This document shows positions 34,073-43,515 of a DNA stretch of 64,000 nt, piece by piece. The first letter of the stretch is position 1, and each line of letters begins with the position of its first letter. The translations under genes were made by a program, and so were the position numbers. Where the stretch lies: NCBI RefSeq assembly GCF_003201775.1, contig NZ_QJJZ01000005.1:124001-188000 (forward strand), read 5' to 3'. The DNA comes from Arenibacter sp. ARW7G5Y1 (GTDB taxonomy: Bacteria > Bacteroidota > Bacteroidia > Flavobacteriales > Flavobacteriaceae). The notes beneath the pieces are model-generated. The model was given only the letters and a program-made list of their open reading frames with translations. It was not told the DNA's origin and ran no database searches.

Positions 34073-35314
34073 ATGCGAAACACTGACTTATTAAAGATAG
34101 CAAAAACTTATGGTGATCCAGTCTATGTATACGATTCTGAAAAAATAATTTCCCAGTTTCATAGATTGACCAATGCATTTAAAGACGTAAAGAAATTACA
34201 ATTAAATTACGCCACAAAGGCACTTTCAAATATAGCCATTTTAAGATTGATGAACAGTTTGGGAAGTGGCTTGGATACAGTTTCCATACAAGAGGTACAA
34301 TTGGGGCTCATGGCCGGTTTTAAACCCGCCTCCATTATTTTTACGCCAAATGGGGTATCCTTGGAAGAGATTGAAGAAGCTGCCAAATTGGGAGTCCGCA
34401 TCAACATTGACAATTTATCCATTTTGGAACAGTTTGGAAGCAAGCATCCGGATATTCCTGTATGCATTAGGATAAATCCACATGTAATGGCCGGAGGAAA
34501 TTCCAAAATCTCCGTAGGTCATATAGATTCCAAATTCGGCATCAGCATTCACCAAATACCCCATTTGCTCCGTATCGTTAACTTGACTAAAATGAAGGTG
34601 AATGGGATACACATGCACACGGGAAGCGATATATTGGATATAGATGTATTCCTTTACGCCTCCGAAATTCTTTTTGAAACGGCCAAAAATTTCCAAGATC
34701 TCGAGTTTATAGACTTCGGAAGTGGATTTAAAGTTCCTTACAAAGAGGGGGATATTGAAACCAATATTGAGGAATTGGGCAAAAAATTAGGAAAACGTTT
34801 CAATTCTTTTTGCAAGGAGTATGGCAGGGAATTGACCTTGGCTTTTGAACCCGGTAAATTTTTGGTAAGTGAGGCCGGTTTCTTCCTGGCAAAAGTTAAT
34901 GTGGTAAAACAAACCACATCAACTGTTTTTGCCAGTATCGACTCTGGATTCAACCATCTTATCCGTCCCATGTTTTATGGAGCCAATCACAGCATTGAAA
35001 ATATTTCCAACCCGGAAGGACGTGAACGCTATTACTCCATTGTAGGCTATATTTGTGAGACGGATACGTTTGCGAGCAATAAACGCATCAGCGAGATTTC
35101 AGAAGGTGACATCCTTTGTTTCAAAAATGCGGGCGCCTACTGTTTCACTATGGCCAGCAATTACAACTCCAGATTTAGACCCCCGGAGGTTTTATGGCAT
35201 AAAGGAAAGGCAATCCTTATAAGGGAAAGGGAATCTTTTGACGACCTTATAAAAAATCAGATCGATGTAAAGGACCTATTCACAGCTGTTAAAGAAAAGG
35301 TAATAGCAAAATAA
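34073..35314 (+). CDS. lysA: Diaminopimelate decarboxylase
   Basis: 413 residues. LysA decarboxylates meso-diaminopimelate to L-lysine with PLP. The alanine-racemase-like barrel has the PLP lysine in LNYATKALSN (about residue 46), HMHTGSDI, DFGSGFKVPY (phosphate-binding glycines) and FEPGKFLVSEAGFFL; the C-terminal barrel carries FKNAGAYCFTMASNYNSR with active-site Cys/Tyr. It shares its pathway with dapD at 13226 but is not clustered with it. A clear promoter lies upstream; the thioredoxin-like gene follows after 54 bases with its own -7 box. Confidence 0.96.
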   Translation: MRNTDLLKIAKTYGDPVYVYDSEKIISQFHRLTNAFKDVKKLQLNYATKALSNIAILRLMNSLGSGLDTVSIQEVQLGLMAGFKPASIIFTPNGVSLEEIEEAAKLGVRINIDNLSILEQFGSKHPDIPVCIRINPHVMAGGNSKISVGHIDSKFGISIHQIPHLLRIVNLTKMKVNGIHMHTGSDILDIDVFLYASEILFETAKNFQDLEFIDFGSGFKVPYKEGDIETNIEELGKKLGKRFNSFCKEYGRELTLAFEPGKFLVSEAGFFLAKVNVVKQTTSTVFASIDSGFNHLIRPMFYGANHSIENISNPEGRERYYSIVGYICETDTFASNKRISEISEGDILCFKNAGAYCFTMASNYNSRFRPPEVLWHKGKAILIRERESFDDLIKNQIDVKDLFTAVKEKVIAK

Positions 35315-35331
35315 AATTGCTGAATTTTCGT

Positions 35332-35339
35332 TAGTTTTG
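35332..35339 (+). promoter_or_regulatory. -7 promoter element of the thioredoxin-like gene
   Basis: TAGTTTTG, full match to TAnnTTTG, 29 bases before the ATG at 35369. Confidence 0.4.
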
Positions 35340-35368
35340 ATGATGTTAACGGACTAATCCTTTAAAAA

Positions 35369-35908
35369 ATGGTCATGAAATCAGTTTCCAATACATTTTT
35401 CAAAATAGTTGTTTTATTTGGCCTAGCCATTTTACCCATCGGTAGCATGGCACAGGAAGTAAAATGGCTTAGTTGGGATGAAGCGGCCAAACTGGCGGAA
35501 ACTGATCAAAATCCAAAGAAAATTTTCATTGACGTCTATACCGATTGGTGCGGTTGGTGCAAAAAAATGGACAAGGACACCTTTCAGAATGCAGAAGTTG
35601 CGGAATATATGTCCAAAAACTACTACATGGTAAAATTGGATGGTGAAGGTAAGGAACCCATAGTCTTTAAGGGCAAAACCTTTAAGTTTGTTCCTTCCGG
35701 CAGAAATGGGTACCACGAATTTGCAGCCGCACTGATGCAAGGTAAAATGAGTTATCCCACAACCATATTTTTAGATGAAAAAATGAATATGCTCTCTCCT
35801 GTTCCGGGCTATCAAAAACCCGAACCTTTCCTGAAAATAGCTAAATATTTTGGTGACAATATACACAAGGAGAAAGATTGGAACACCTATGATAGTGAAA
35901 GCAAATAG
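35369..35908 (+). CDS. Exported thioredoxin-family protein
   Basis: 179 residues with a signal peptide (to about GSMAQ). The thioredoxin fold shows IDVYTDWCGWCKKMDKDTF with the CxxC pair CGWC (about residues 62-65) and the cis-Pro region MSYPTTIFLDE. The family resembles DUF255/SoxW-type periplasmic thiol-disulfide proteins of Bacteroidota. It probably reduces or oxidises disulfides in exported proteins; the partner is unknown. The start could also be the ATG at 35375, two codons in. It is convergent with guaB across a 25-base stem terminator. Confidence 0.9.
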   Translation: MVMKSVSNTFFKIVVLFGLAILPIGSMAQEVKWLSWDEAAKLAETDQNPKKIFIDVYTDWCGWCKKMDKDTFQNAEVAEYMSKNYYMVKLDGEGKEPIVFKGKTFKFVPSGRNGYHEFAAALMQGKMSYPTTIFLDEKMNMLSPVPGYQKPEPFLKIAKYFGDNIHKEKDWNTYDSESK

Positions 35909-35921
35909 TAGGACGAGATAA

Positions 35922-35973
35922 ATATAGATAAATAAAAAAAGCCGGTAAACCGGCTTTTTTTATTTATCTATAT
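35922..35973. terminator. Bidirectional terminator with a 25-base perfect stem
   Basis: Arms 35922-35946 and 35949-35973 are perfect reverse complements separated by AA. The GC core AGCCGG/CCGGCT is flanked by A7/T7. It lies between the converging thioredoxin-like gene and guaB. Confidence 0.92.
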
Positions 35974-35986
35974 ATCCAAGTATAAC

Positions 35987-37459
35987 CTACCTGCTATAGT
36001 TGGGTGATTCCTTGGTAATAGTTACGTCATGTGGATGGCTCTCATTGATGCCACTTGCTGTAATCTTAACAAATCTTCCTGTCTCTTTTAACGTTTCAAT
36101 ATCCTTGGCCCCGCAATATCCCATCCCGGCACGAAGCCCCCCTATAAACTGATGGATACTTTCATAAAGATCTCCTTTATACGGTACCCTACCTACAATT
36201 CCTTCCGGCACCAATTTTTTGATATCATCTTCCACGTCCTGGAAATATCTATCCTTACTACCTTGTTTCATGGCTTCCACAGAACCCATCCCCCTATAGG
36301 ATTTAAACTTACGCCCTTCATAGATAATCGTCTCACCTGGTGACTCTTTTGTCCCTGCCAACAAGGAACCCAACATTACCGTATCGGCGCCAGCGGCGAT
36401 AGCCTTGGGTATATCTCCAGTATATCGTATTCCTCCATCGGCAATCACCGGCACCCCACTTCCCTTAATAGCGGCAGCTACTTCCAAGACCGCCGAAAAT
36501 TGGGGAAAGCCAACTCCTGCTACCACACGAGTGGTACAAATGGAACCGGGACCTATACCGACTTTCACAGCATCGGCTCCCGCCTCTACCAAATACTTCG
36601 CGGCTTCCGCTGTTGCAATGTTACCTACAATAACTTCCAAATCGGGAAATCTCTTTTTTACTTCCTTTAATACCGTTACCACACCCTTGGTATGGCCATG
36701 TGCAGTATCTATCACAACGGCATCTACCCCTGCGTTCACCAAAGCTTCCGCCCTATCAACGGCATCACCGGTAACACCTAATGCCGCAGCCACCCGTAAT
36801 CTTCCATAATGATCTTTATTAGCTATAGGTTTTTGGGTAAGCTTTGTAATATCCCTAAAGGTAATTAATCCAACAAGCTTGTAATCCTTGTCTACAACTG
36901 GTAATTTTTCAATTTTATTTACCTGTAAAATATCCTCTGCCTGCTCTAAGGAGGTCCCTTCCGCTACGGTAACAAGATTTTTGGAAGTCATGACCTCGGA
37001 AATGGGTCGATCATTATTTTTTTCAAAACGCAGATCCCTATTGGTGACAATTCCGATCAATTTACCTTCGCCATCTACAATAGGTATTCCACCTATGCTG
37101 AATTCCTTCATGTTTGCTTTGGCATCCCTGACCTTCGAATTTAAAGGTAAGGTAACCGGGTCTATGATCATACCACTTTCCGCTCGTTTTACCTTGCGTA
37201 CCTTCAGCGCCTGCTGTTCTATGGTCATGTTCTTATGCAATACACCAATTCCACCCTCCTGGGCAATGGCAATGGCCATACGCGATTCGGTAACGGTATC
37301 CATAGCTGCCGAAACGATGGGAACATTGATCGTAATGTTTCTAGTAAATTTTGTTTGAATATTGACTTCCCTGGGAAGTACTTCTGAAAAAGCTGGAACC
37401 AAAAGTACGTCATCGTACGTAAGACCTTCTCCAACAATTTTATTTAGGTGAGCTTGCAT
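35987..37459 (-). CDS. guaB: IMP dehydrogenase
   Basis: 490 residues. It oxidises IMP to XMP with NAD+, the committed step to GMP. The catalytic barrel includes [18 protein letters not shown] at the start, the loop [15 protein letters not shown] with the catalytic cysteine, [19 protein letters not shown] and the flap [14 protein letters not shown] pair (about 95-210) is inserted, as is standard. A -7 box lies at 37483-37490. Confidence 0.98.
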   Translation of the reverse strand: MQAHLNKIVGEGLTYDDVLLVPAFSEVLPREVNIQTKFTRNITINVPIVSAAMDTVTESRMAIAIAQEGGIGVLHKNMTIEQQALKVRKVKRAESGMIIDPVTLPLNSKVRDAKANMKEFSIGGIPIVDGEGKLIGIVTNRDLRFEKNNDRPISEVMTSKNLVTVAEGTSLEQAEDILQVNKIEKLPVVDKDYKLVGLITFRDITKLTQKPIANKDHYGRLRVAAALGVTGDAVDRAEALVNAGVDAVVIDTAHGHTKGVVTVLKEVKKRFPDLEVIVGNIATAEAAKYLVEAGADAVKVGIGPGSICTTRVVAGVGFPQFSAVLEVAAAIKGSGVPVIADGGIRYTGDIPKAIAAGADTVMLGSLLAGTKESPGETIIYEGRKFKSYRGMGSVEAMKQGSKDRYFQDVEDDIKKLVPEGIVGRVPYKGDLYESIHQFIGGLRAGMGYCGAKDIETLKETGRFVKITASGINESHPHDVTITKESPNYSR

Positions 37460-37482
37460 AGCAATTAAAGATTAATTGCGTG

Positions 37483-37490
37483 CAAATATA
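37483..37490 (-). promoter_or_regulatory. -7 promoter element of guaB
   Basis: Minus strand TATATTTG, full match to TAnnTTTG, 23 bases before the ATG. Confidence 0.5.
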
Positions 37491-37524
37491 CTACATTTTA
37501 AGGAACTGATAAACAGATATTGTG

Positions 37525-38025
37525 TTAATTGACAATTACCCTTTTCTTACACAATTGATAGACCACCAAGAAGGCAGCAATACTATAGCTGATGGTCATT
37601 ACAATTCCGGAAAGAATAACCACATATTTCATCCACAATAGCCCCGACCACAATAAATAAATGCCTCCAAAAGTTAAAATCACGGATAACAATGGTTCAA
37701 TGGTCAAGAACATTTTAAGTTTATAGGGTATTTTGGTAAGCCAAACGAGACCGCCAAGTAGAAAAAAAATGAGCGACATGGAAAGAATATGGGTATGGAT
37801 TATGGTTAGCATTTCCCGTTTCCCTTTTTTAAACTTCATTACCTCGGCCTGTTCATCGTTCTCATTTCCCAAATAATTTTCCACAATTCCATGGGGTGAG
37901 GTCGTACTTGTTTCGGAAACAAATAACAGGCCGGTATAAAAACCGATGCTCAAAACCAGAACAAAAGTGGCAACAAACCATTTTATTCCCTTGGGCAATG
38001 TCAGTAATAGACCATCATACCCCAT
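37525..38025 (-). CDS. Four-helix membrane protein coupled to the FMN-binding protein
   Basis: 166 residues with four predicted membrane spans (about 14-36, 76-96, 104-129, 132-158). Between spans 1 and 2 is a loop with SPHGIVENYLGNE and KKGKREMLTIIHTHILSMS. The histidines H45, H77 and H79 could serve as heme or metal ligands; this is inference. I do not recognise a named family. Its ATG shares one base with the TAA stop of the FMN-binding gene (TAATG), showing translational coupling. A role in moving electrons from the membrane to the flavoprotein is a reasonable guess. Confidence 0.7.
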   Translation of the reverse strand: MGYDGLLLTLPKGIKWFVATFVLVLSIGFYTGLLFVSETSTTSPHGIVENYLGNENDEQAEVMKFKKGKREMLTIIHTHILSMSLIFFLLGGLVWLTKIPYKLKMFLTIEPLLSVILTFGGIYLLWSGLLWMKYVVILSGIVMTISYSIAAFLVVYQLCKKRVIVN

Positions 38026-38561
38026 TAAAACATCTTTTTTTCTTGCAGGATTCCAACGGTTTGCAAAAGATTATCCAGTGATGTAGTCATGGATCGCACC
38101 GAAATTGTTGCGCCGGCAATACCGTCTATATTGGTTTCATGACTAACCCTATCCTTTCCCGTTTTTCCGGTAAACTGTCCCAGCCATCTTTTACTTCCAA
38201 TTTCCCCACCATATTCCTCTCGATAAATCAAGACTTTTGAGTGGATGATTTCCAAATTGGGATTAAAGATGACCAGATAATCGAACTGCGCCGTTTTACT
38301 GGGGGCCTGATCAACAAAGGCATAACCCAACAAGGTTTTGCCCTGTTTTATTTGAAAGAAATTATCCTGGGTAATTTTGGTTGGAAGTTGTTCGTTAACT
38401 GTCTTTGAAACCGTAACGGGTATGAAGGTATAGTTGGTAGTATCAAATACCCTCTCCACTTCCTTATCCATTTTCTTCTGGACATTTTTCGGGATTCCAA
38501 ACCCAAAAAATACCATTGAAAATATTGTAAAAACAACTGTTATCCGTTTTCGAGAATTCAT
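38025..38561 (-). CDS. FMN-binding domain protein, probably covalently flavinylated
   Basis: 178 residues from the ATG at 38561; a longer frame to 38588 is rejected because the -7 box lies within it. A signal anchor or signal peptide spans about residues 6-22. The FMN_bind domain (about 75-165) ends with DGIAGATISVRSMTTS: the core GAT motif at 150-152 with T152 as the expected site for FMN attachment by ApbE, as in NqrC and RnfG. No ApbE gene is in the window. It follows the porin-like gene by 83 bases and is coupled to the four-helix membrane protein, so the three may form an extracytoplasmic electron-transfer unit. Confidence 0.82.
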   Translation of the reverse strand: MNSRKRITVVFTIFSMVFFGFGIPKNVQKKMDKEVERVFDTTNYTFIPVTVSKTVNEQLPTKITQDNFFQIKQGKTLLGYAFVDQAPSKTAQFDYLVIFNPNLEIIHSKVLIYREEYGGEIGSKRWLGQFTGKTGKDRVSHETNIDGIAGATISVRSMTTSLDNLLQTVGILQEKKMF

Positions 38562-38565
38562 GCCC

Positions 38566-38573
38566 CAAATATA
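38566..38573 (-). promoter_or_regulatory. -7-like element directly before the FMN-binding gene
   Basis: Minus strand TATATTTG, full match to TAnnTTTG, only 4 bases before the ATG. If used, the transcript would be nearly leaderless; it could equally be chance. Confidence 0.3.
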
Positions 38574-38644
38574 CCAATTTAGAATCATTTTTAATAATGT
38601 TGAGGATATTTAGCGAAATGCATCGAAAACCTCTTTTTTCTGAA

Positions 38645-39823
38645 TTAGAACCAAACCCCTATACCAAAATTCAATACATTCTGCAGATCACTATTGTCCA
38701 CTGCGTCGGATCTAAATTGATAATCCCCTTTCAACACAACCCCAGGGGCCAAATGATAGGTAAGACCTGTTGTTACATCCGTTCTGTTATAAGCGTCGTT
38801 CCTTATTAGTCCACCAGCTGTATCGGCATGGGTATCAAATTTTTCATATCTGGCAAAAGCGAACAATTTTTGTTCCTTGCTAGCTGGCAATAGGTTATAG
38901 GCACCTTCCACATACCAACCTTGCAAGGCGCTACCTAAATTTCCACCCGTCAAGGCATTATAATCCTCTGTATCGGAAAGGGAGGCATATATAAATTGCC
39001 CCCTAGCGGTAAAATTCCCCAATGCATATCGTGCATCCAAGCCAACCATTGATATTCCAATATTTGCTCCTGTAAGTTCCTCAACATCATCGGTTGCCTG
39101 GGTTTTTCCAAAATATCCTGAAAGCCCCAAACGCAGGCCGGGGATTCCATAATAATCCAATTTGGTTGAAAGGGTTGGACTATCTACTGTAGATTTGATT
39201 CCCTTTTGTCTTCCGCCCCTTAATCCACTGGAGCCTTTCAATGCTCCACTGATGCCTCCTTCGCCATCCGCTTCGGTAGATTTAAAGCCATTGAATATAT
39301 AGGCTTGATACCCCAAAGAAAGATCGTTTAACCTACCAAAAACACCAACACCAAGCTCCCTCCAGGTGGTGGGGACTATAACATTGTCCATGGCCGGACG
39401 TTCTGTACCGTTAAAAGTTGTGGGTTCATGGTATTCGTTAACGATTCCCATTGGCACCAACATAAGTCCACCTCTTAAATTAACACTATTTCCAAGATTA
39501 TAGTTAACAAAGGCCTGTTCTATGTATACCTCCTCAACGTGCTCAAATTCTATCTCAGTAACAAATTGGGCCTTATCATTGAATCTATATCCCAAAAGCA
39601 GTACCAACCTTTGAACATCCAACTCTCCATTGTCACCTTCAGGCTGATTGTAAAGCATTTCCCCATAAGCCCCTACAGTAACCGCCGACCCATAATTACC
39701 AGAAAGTAAACGTTGGGCCGCATTCAATTGTTTCTGGGGATCTAAGGTGATTGAATCATTAGCGGTTTGAGCAAATACAGCAGTTGCGAATAGTAAACCG
39801 AATAGTAACGAAATTCTTTTCAT
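38645..39823 (-). CDS. Outer-membrane porin-like beta-barrel protein
   Basis: 392 residues with a signal peptide (MKRISLLFGLLFATAVFAQ). The remainder alternates short polar/hydrophobic strands with turns (GAYGEMLYNQ, LLLGYRFNDKAQFVTEIEFE, NLRGGLMLVPMGIVNEYHEP) and ends in an aromatic residue (GIGVWF), the outer-membrane insertion signal. It resembles phosphate-selective or carboxylate-type porins of Bacteroidota but the substrate cannot be told. A complete promoter lies upstream. It precedes the FMN-binding gene on the same strand (83 bases), so it may supply substrate or metal to that module. Confidence 0.8.
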   Translation of the reverse strand: MKRISLLFGLLFATAVFAQTANDSITLDPQKQLNAAQRLLSGNYGSAVTVGAYGEMLYNQPEGDNGELDVQRLVLLLGYRFNDKAQFVTEIEFEHVEEVYIEQAFVNYNLGNSVNLRGGLMLVPMGIVNEYHEPTTFNGTERPAMDNVIVPTTWRELGVGVFGRLNDLSLGYQAYIFNGFKSTEADGEGGISGALKGSSGLRGGRQKGIKSTVDSPTLSTKLDYYGIPGLRLGLSGYFGKTQATDDVEELTGANIGISMVGLDARYALGNFTARGQFIYASLSDTEDYNALTGGNLGSALQGWYVEGAYNLLPASKEQKLFAFARYEKFDTHADTAGGLIRNDAYNRTDVTTGLTYHLAPGVVLKGDYQFRSDAVDNSDLQNVLNFGIGVWF

Positions 39824-39869
39824 TATACGTTTGTTCTTATTTGGATTGGATAAATATAATTTTCGGGTG

Positions 39870-39900
39870 CAAATATAAGTGCCCCGACCAATCTGGCAAA
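39870..39900 (-). promoter_or_regulatory. Complete promoter of the porin/FMN-binding/membrane-protein group
   Basis: On the minus strand -33 TTTG (39897-39900) and -7 TATATTTG (39870-39877) are 19 bases apart, 46 bases before the ATG. Both match the Bacteroidota consensus with ideal spacing. Confidence 0.65.
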
Positions 39901-39990
39901 GTTAATTTATACTAAATCTAAATAAATGAGAAAATTTAACAATTGGCGAAACCCATTGTTGTATGTTTTTTTATCGGGATTAAAGTGAGA

Positions 39991-41571
39991 TTAATTCCAT
40001 TGGAATGCAAAGTATTCGCATGGTTCGGAACCTATATTCTTAATGGCATGGGGTACATTTGAAGGCAAAAAATAAAAGTCGCCCTTATTGGCCCTATAAA
40101 CCTCGTTTCCAATTTCCATTTCGGTTTGCCCACTAATTACCAGCACGACCTCTGCCGCATAGTGGGTATGGGGCTCATGGCTCTTTATATCTGGATTTAA
40201 TGTTGTAACATGCATTTCATAATAAGGACACATGGCCGTGGAACGATGAAAGTAATTCCTAACCCCTCCCTTGTCATGTGCTTTAAATTCCAAAGCAGCA
40301 AAATCAACTATCTGTGATCCACCATCCTTTTTACCCCTTTTCAAATCCAGTTCGGATTTTGATTTATAAATCATCGTATAGTAGGTACTTTTTGGAGTTA
40401 TACTTTTTACAGCACCTTTATCACCGGGCATTATAACTATCACACTGTTTTTGCCCACCATTTTATTTTTGCCCTTGACTTTTACTTGGATTTGCCCTTC
40501 CTTAACAATCAATATCTGCTCCTTATCCCGATGATACACTTTTTGGATATCCAATTTATCTAAGAGTTGTACCATTTTAAATTCCATTTCGGAAAAATGT
40601 ACGGTCTCCCCTTTTACCATTGAATAATCGGTAGCACTGTCCGTAGATTGGTAAACTCCCTCCCTTATCCTTTTGGGAACTACATCACTCCATAGCCAGG
40701 CCAGGGATTCCGGTAAAATTGCGCCTCCATGTTGCCCGTTATGACCTCCCGTACCCCTTTCAAACTTAAAATTGTATCCTTTATACGTCAAGGCCGATTC
40801 CATCTGTAGGTTTGCTAACCACCAATCCCCGTATTGATTGTTCAGATCTTGGGAACCGTCCTGTAAAAAAACTTTGATGTTTTTGGCCTTCTGGGTTCTG
40901 ATCATGGAAGGATAATTGTGTCCACCCCTTATATCCGTGAAACTTCCAATATGGCTCATTACCTTATGAAACGCCTCAGGATAAAACCAGGCAGCCGAAA
41001 AGGCACATATACCCCCTGATGACATTCCTGCAATGGCCCTGGACTCAGGATTCTTGGAAATATTATATTTTTTTTCAATTTCGGGTATCATCTCCTCTAT
41101 CAGAAATTTTCCATAAGTATCCGAAACCGTATCATATTCCAGGCTTCTATTTGAAGATCTCCAAGGGCTTTCCACTTCAGGAGCATCCAAGGCATGTCCA
41201 GGATTTACAAACAGCCCAATGGTCACAGGCATCTTCCCCTGTGCAATAAGATTATCAAAAACTACGGGGACTTTAAATTGGCCCAAGGTGTCCACATAGG
41301 CATGGCCATCCTGAAATATCATTAAAGCTGTTGGCACGTCATTATTGTACTGACTAGGTATATAAAGATAAAAGTCCCTGGAGGTATTGGGATAAATTTT
41401 GCTTTTCCAATTATATTTACTCACCTTACCCTTTGGTATTCCTTCATAGGATTTGGAATTAGGCCCTATTTCATAATTTTCTTGGGAATGGACCAAGGGT
41501 GAAAACAATAATACAAATGGACATAGTATATAAAACAATAAGGAGTGTACTAGAAGATATTGATTTTTCAT
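39991..41571 (-). CDS. Exported esterase fused to a bicupin
   Basis: 526 residues from the ATG at 41571, where the signal peptide starts (to about VHSQ). An esterase D/enterochelin-esterase-like domain (about 40-310) has TALMIFQDGHAYV, the nucleophile elbow AGMSSGGI (S184) and GGHNGQHGG near its end with the catalytic His. Two cupin folds follow: about 330-405, with a degenerate metal site (YHRDKEQ), and about 450-526, with a full one (HEPHTHYAAEV and PSNVPHAI). Bicupins with only the second site intact include ureidoglycine aminohydrolases, but the fold alone does not give the activity. It acts in the periplasm or outside. Isolated upstream of the HMG-CoA lyase-like gene on the same strand. 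Confidence 0.82.
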   Translation of the reverse strand: MKNQYLLVHSLLFYILCPFVLLFSPLVHSQENYEIGPNSKSYEGIPKGKVSKYNWKSKIYPNTSRDFYLYIPSQYNNDVPTALMIFQDGHAYVDTLGQFKVPVVFDNLIAQGKMPVTIGLFVNPGHALDAPEVESPWRSSNRSLEYDTVSDTYGKFLIEEMIPEIEKKYNISKNPESRAIAGMSSGGICAFSAAWFYPEAFHKVMSHIGSFTDIRGGHNYPSMIRTQKAKNIKVFLQDGSQDLNNQYGDWWLANLQMESALTYKGYNFKFERGTGGHNGQHGGAILPESLAWLWSDVVPKRIREGVYQSTDSATDYSMVKGETVHFSEMEFKMVQLLDKLDIQKVYHRDKEQILIVKEGQIQVKVKGKNKMVGKNSVIVIMPGDKGAVKSITPKSTYYTMIYKSKSELDLKRGKKDGGSQIVDFAALEFKAHDKGGVRNYFHRSTAMCPYYEMHVTTLNPDIKSHEPHTHYAAEVVLVISGQTEMEIGNEVYRANKGDFYFLPSNVPHAIKNIGSEPCEYFAFQWN

Positions 41572-41703
41572 TTTGGAGTAGTTAGTATGTTGGTTCTGCA
41601 ACAATATAATCAATATATCGGCATCATATACATATTATACTTTTGACCAATAGGTTGCTACCTGCCCTAATACGACCAGGATCATATTTTTACGATTGTC
41701 TTT

Positions 41704-42567
41704 TCAATACTGGGAGAATAAGTCCGATGCCTTATTATATGCCGCTTCAAAAGCCATCCAATTAACATTGGTGTCGGCCTTGACAGCTGTAAAATAGGAT
41801 AACATTTTTTCTGTGGGCATATTTCCTGTTAGCTCATCCTTTGCCATAGGGCATCCCCCAAAACCTTGTACAGCTCCATCAAATCTGCGACAGCCTGCCT
41901 GATATGCAGCATCGACTTTTTCATGCCATTTTGCCGGTGTAGTATGCAGATGCGCTCCAAATTCAACTTCAGGGAATTTTGGAATCAGGTTGGAAAATAA
42001 ATAGTCGATTACTTCTGGGGTCGAAGATCCCACCGTATCCGAAAGTGATAAAATCTTCACTCCCATTCCTGCCAATTTGGTAGTCCATTCTCCTACTACC
42101 CCAACACTCCACGGATCCCCATAAGGGTTACCGAACCCCATGGAAATATAGGTAACCACTTCCTTGCCTGAGTCATCTGCTATCCTTAATATCTCTTCCA
42201 AGGTAGCTACCGATTGAGCAATGGTCTTGTGTGTATTTCGCATTTGAAAATTCTCCGATATGGAAAAAGGATAACCCAAATAGTCAATGGAACTATGTTC
42301 AGCGGCATCCATTGCTCCCCTCACATTGGCAACTATAGCCAATAGTTTACTGCTGGTCATGGACAGGTCCAATCGGGATAGTACTTCGGCCGTATCCACC
42401 ATTTGTGGAATCGCCCTCGGCGAAACAAAACTCCCAAAATCGATAGTATCAAAACCACAATTCAAAAGGGATTGAATGTACGTTACCTTTTTTTCTGTTG
42501 GAATAAAAGTTTTGATACCCTGCATGGCATCTCTTGGACATTCTATTATTTTAATGGTATTGGACAT
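41704..42567 (-). CDS. Hydroxymethylglutaryl-CoA lyase-like enzyme
   Basis: 287 residues. HMG-CoA lyase splits HMG-CoA to acetyl-CoA and acetoacetate at the end of leucine breakdown. The DRE-TIM-like barrel begins KIIECPRDAMQG (R/D pair of the active site), continues with FGSFVSPRAIPQM, GAHLHTTP (metal histidines) and the cysteine loop VQGFGGCPMAKDELTGNMPT, matching the family. It is not next to other leucine-degradation genes. A LysE exporter gene precedes it by 31 bases, so the two may be co-transcribed. Confidence 0.92.
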   Translation of the reverse strand: MSNTIKIIECPRDAMQGIKTFIPTEKKVTYIQSLLNCGFDTIDFGSFVSPRAIPQMVDTAEVLSRLDLSMTSSKLLAIVANVRGAMDAAEHSSIDYLGYPFSISENFQMRNTHKTIAQSVATLEEILRIADDSGKEVVTYISMGFGNPYGDPWSVGVVGEWTTKLAGMGVKILSLSDTVGSSTPEVIDYLFSNLIPKFPEVEFGAHLHTTPAKWHEKVDAAYQAGCRRFDGAVQGFGGCPMAKDELTGNMPTEKMLSYFTAVKADTNVNWMAFEAAYNKASDLFSQY

Positions 42568-42597
42568 TCCCCTGCTTAAGCTTTATCAAAATTAATA

Positions 42598-43224
42598 TTA
42601 TTTATCAGATATCAACAGATAAACAGCAATACCCAAAAAAACGACAATCTGAAGCCATTTCAAGATTTTCCCCAATTGCCTGTGCTCAGATAAATAATTC
42701 GAAATAGTTCCCGAAAGGATGGCTATTACACTAAAAATAGTAAATGACACCAATATGAATATCCCGGCGAGCACGTAGAATTGCACAACAATATTTAAAT
42801 AATTACTGAACAAAAACCCAGGAAAAAAAGCCAGAAAAAATATTGTAACCTTGGGATTAAGAACGTTCATTATAAATCCTTGTTTATAAAGGGCCCCCAA
42901 TGATTTCCTTTTCACGCCCCTGTCGGATATTTCCAGATGATCACTACTCCTAAATACCTTATACGCCAAAAAGACCAGGTAAATAGCTCCGAACAACTTT
43001 ATGACAAAAAATAAATTTGGATTTTGCTTAATTATAGCGGAAACCCCAAAGGCCAGTAAGGTGGCATGTACCAAACAGCCCGTCATTAGTCCCGCGACCG
43101 TGGCTATTCCATATTTCTTGCCATTGGTCATACTCTGGATCAGCACAAAAATATTGTCCGGCCCCGGGGATATAGCCAACGCTGCCGTAGCCAATACGAA
43201 CGTTAATAAAATATCGTAATTCAA
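42598..43224 (-). CDS. LysE/RhtB family amino-acid exporter
   Basis: 208 residues, six membrane spans. The family motif SPGPDNIFVLIQS lies near residue 20, followed by GIATVAGLMTGCLVHA and, in the middle, FIMNVLNPKVTIFFLAFFPGF. LysE/RhtB transporters export amino acids such as lysine, threonine, homoserine or their analogues. Substrate here unknown. It lies 31 bases before the HMG-CoA lyase-like gene. Confidence 0.93.
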   Translation of the reverse strand: MNYDILLTFVLATAALAISPGPDNIFVLIQSMTNGKKYGIATVAGLMTGCLVHATLLAFGVSAIIKQNPNLFFVIKLFGAIYLVFLAYKVFRSSDHLEISDRGVKRKSLGALYKQGFIMNVLNPKVTIFFLAFFPGFLFSNYLNIVVQFYVLAGIFILVSFTIFSVIAILSGTISNYLSEHRQLGKILKWLQIVVFLGIAVYLLISDK

Positions 43225-43515
43225 TTTGCTGTTATTTTATGAATGGACAAAGGTCTGAAATTATCAATAATTAGTAGTTTTTCATATAAATATATGGCAT
43301 AAATCGCAGGAAAAGACTTGGTCTTCTTAAAGACACCGACTCAAGGACCAGCGGAATCAACCAGAAACCGTACCATAGAAACAGCATCTGTTCCATTATT
43401 GTATTTCTTTAAGCCAATGGCTTTGGACCTACTTCCGTAACCTAAACGGTGGATAAATATCCCACCAACGAACTACCTTATGTATCTTTTTTATATCTTC
43501 CACAAAAATTAAATT

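Noticed and set aside
36405-37358. Two frames of 134 and 156 codons antisense to guaB
   Set aside because: guaB is complete and conserved on the other strand; these are composition shadows rich in Pro/Thr/Ser.
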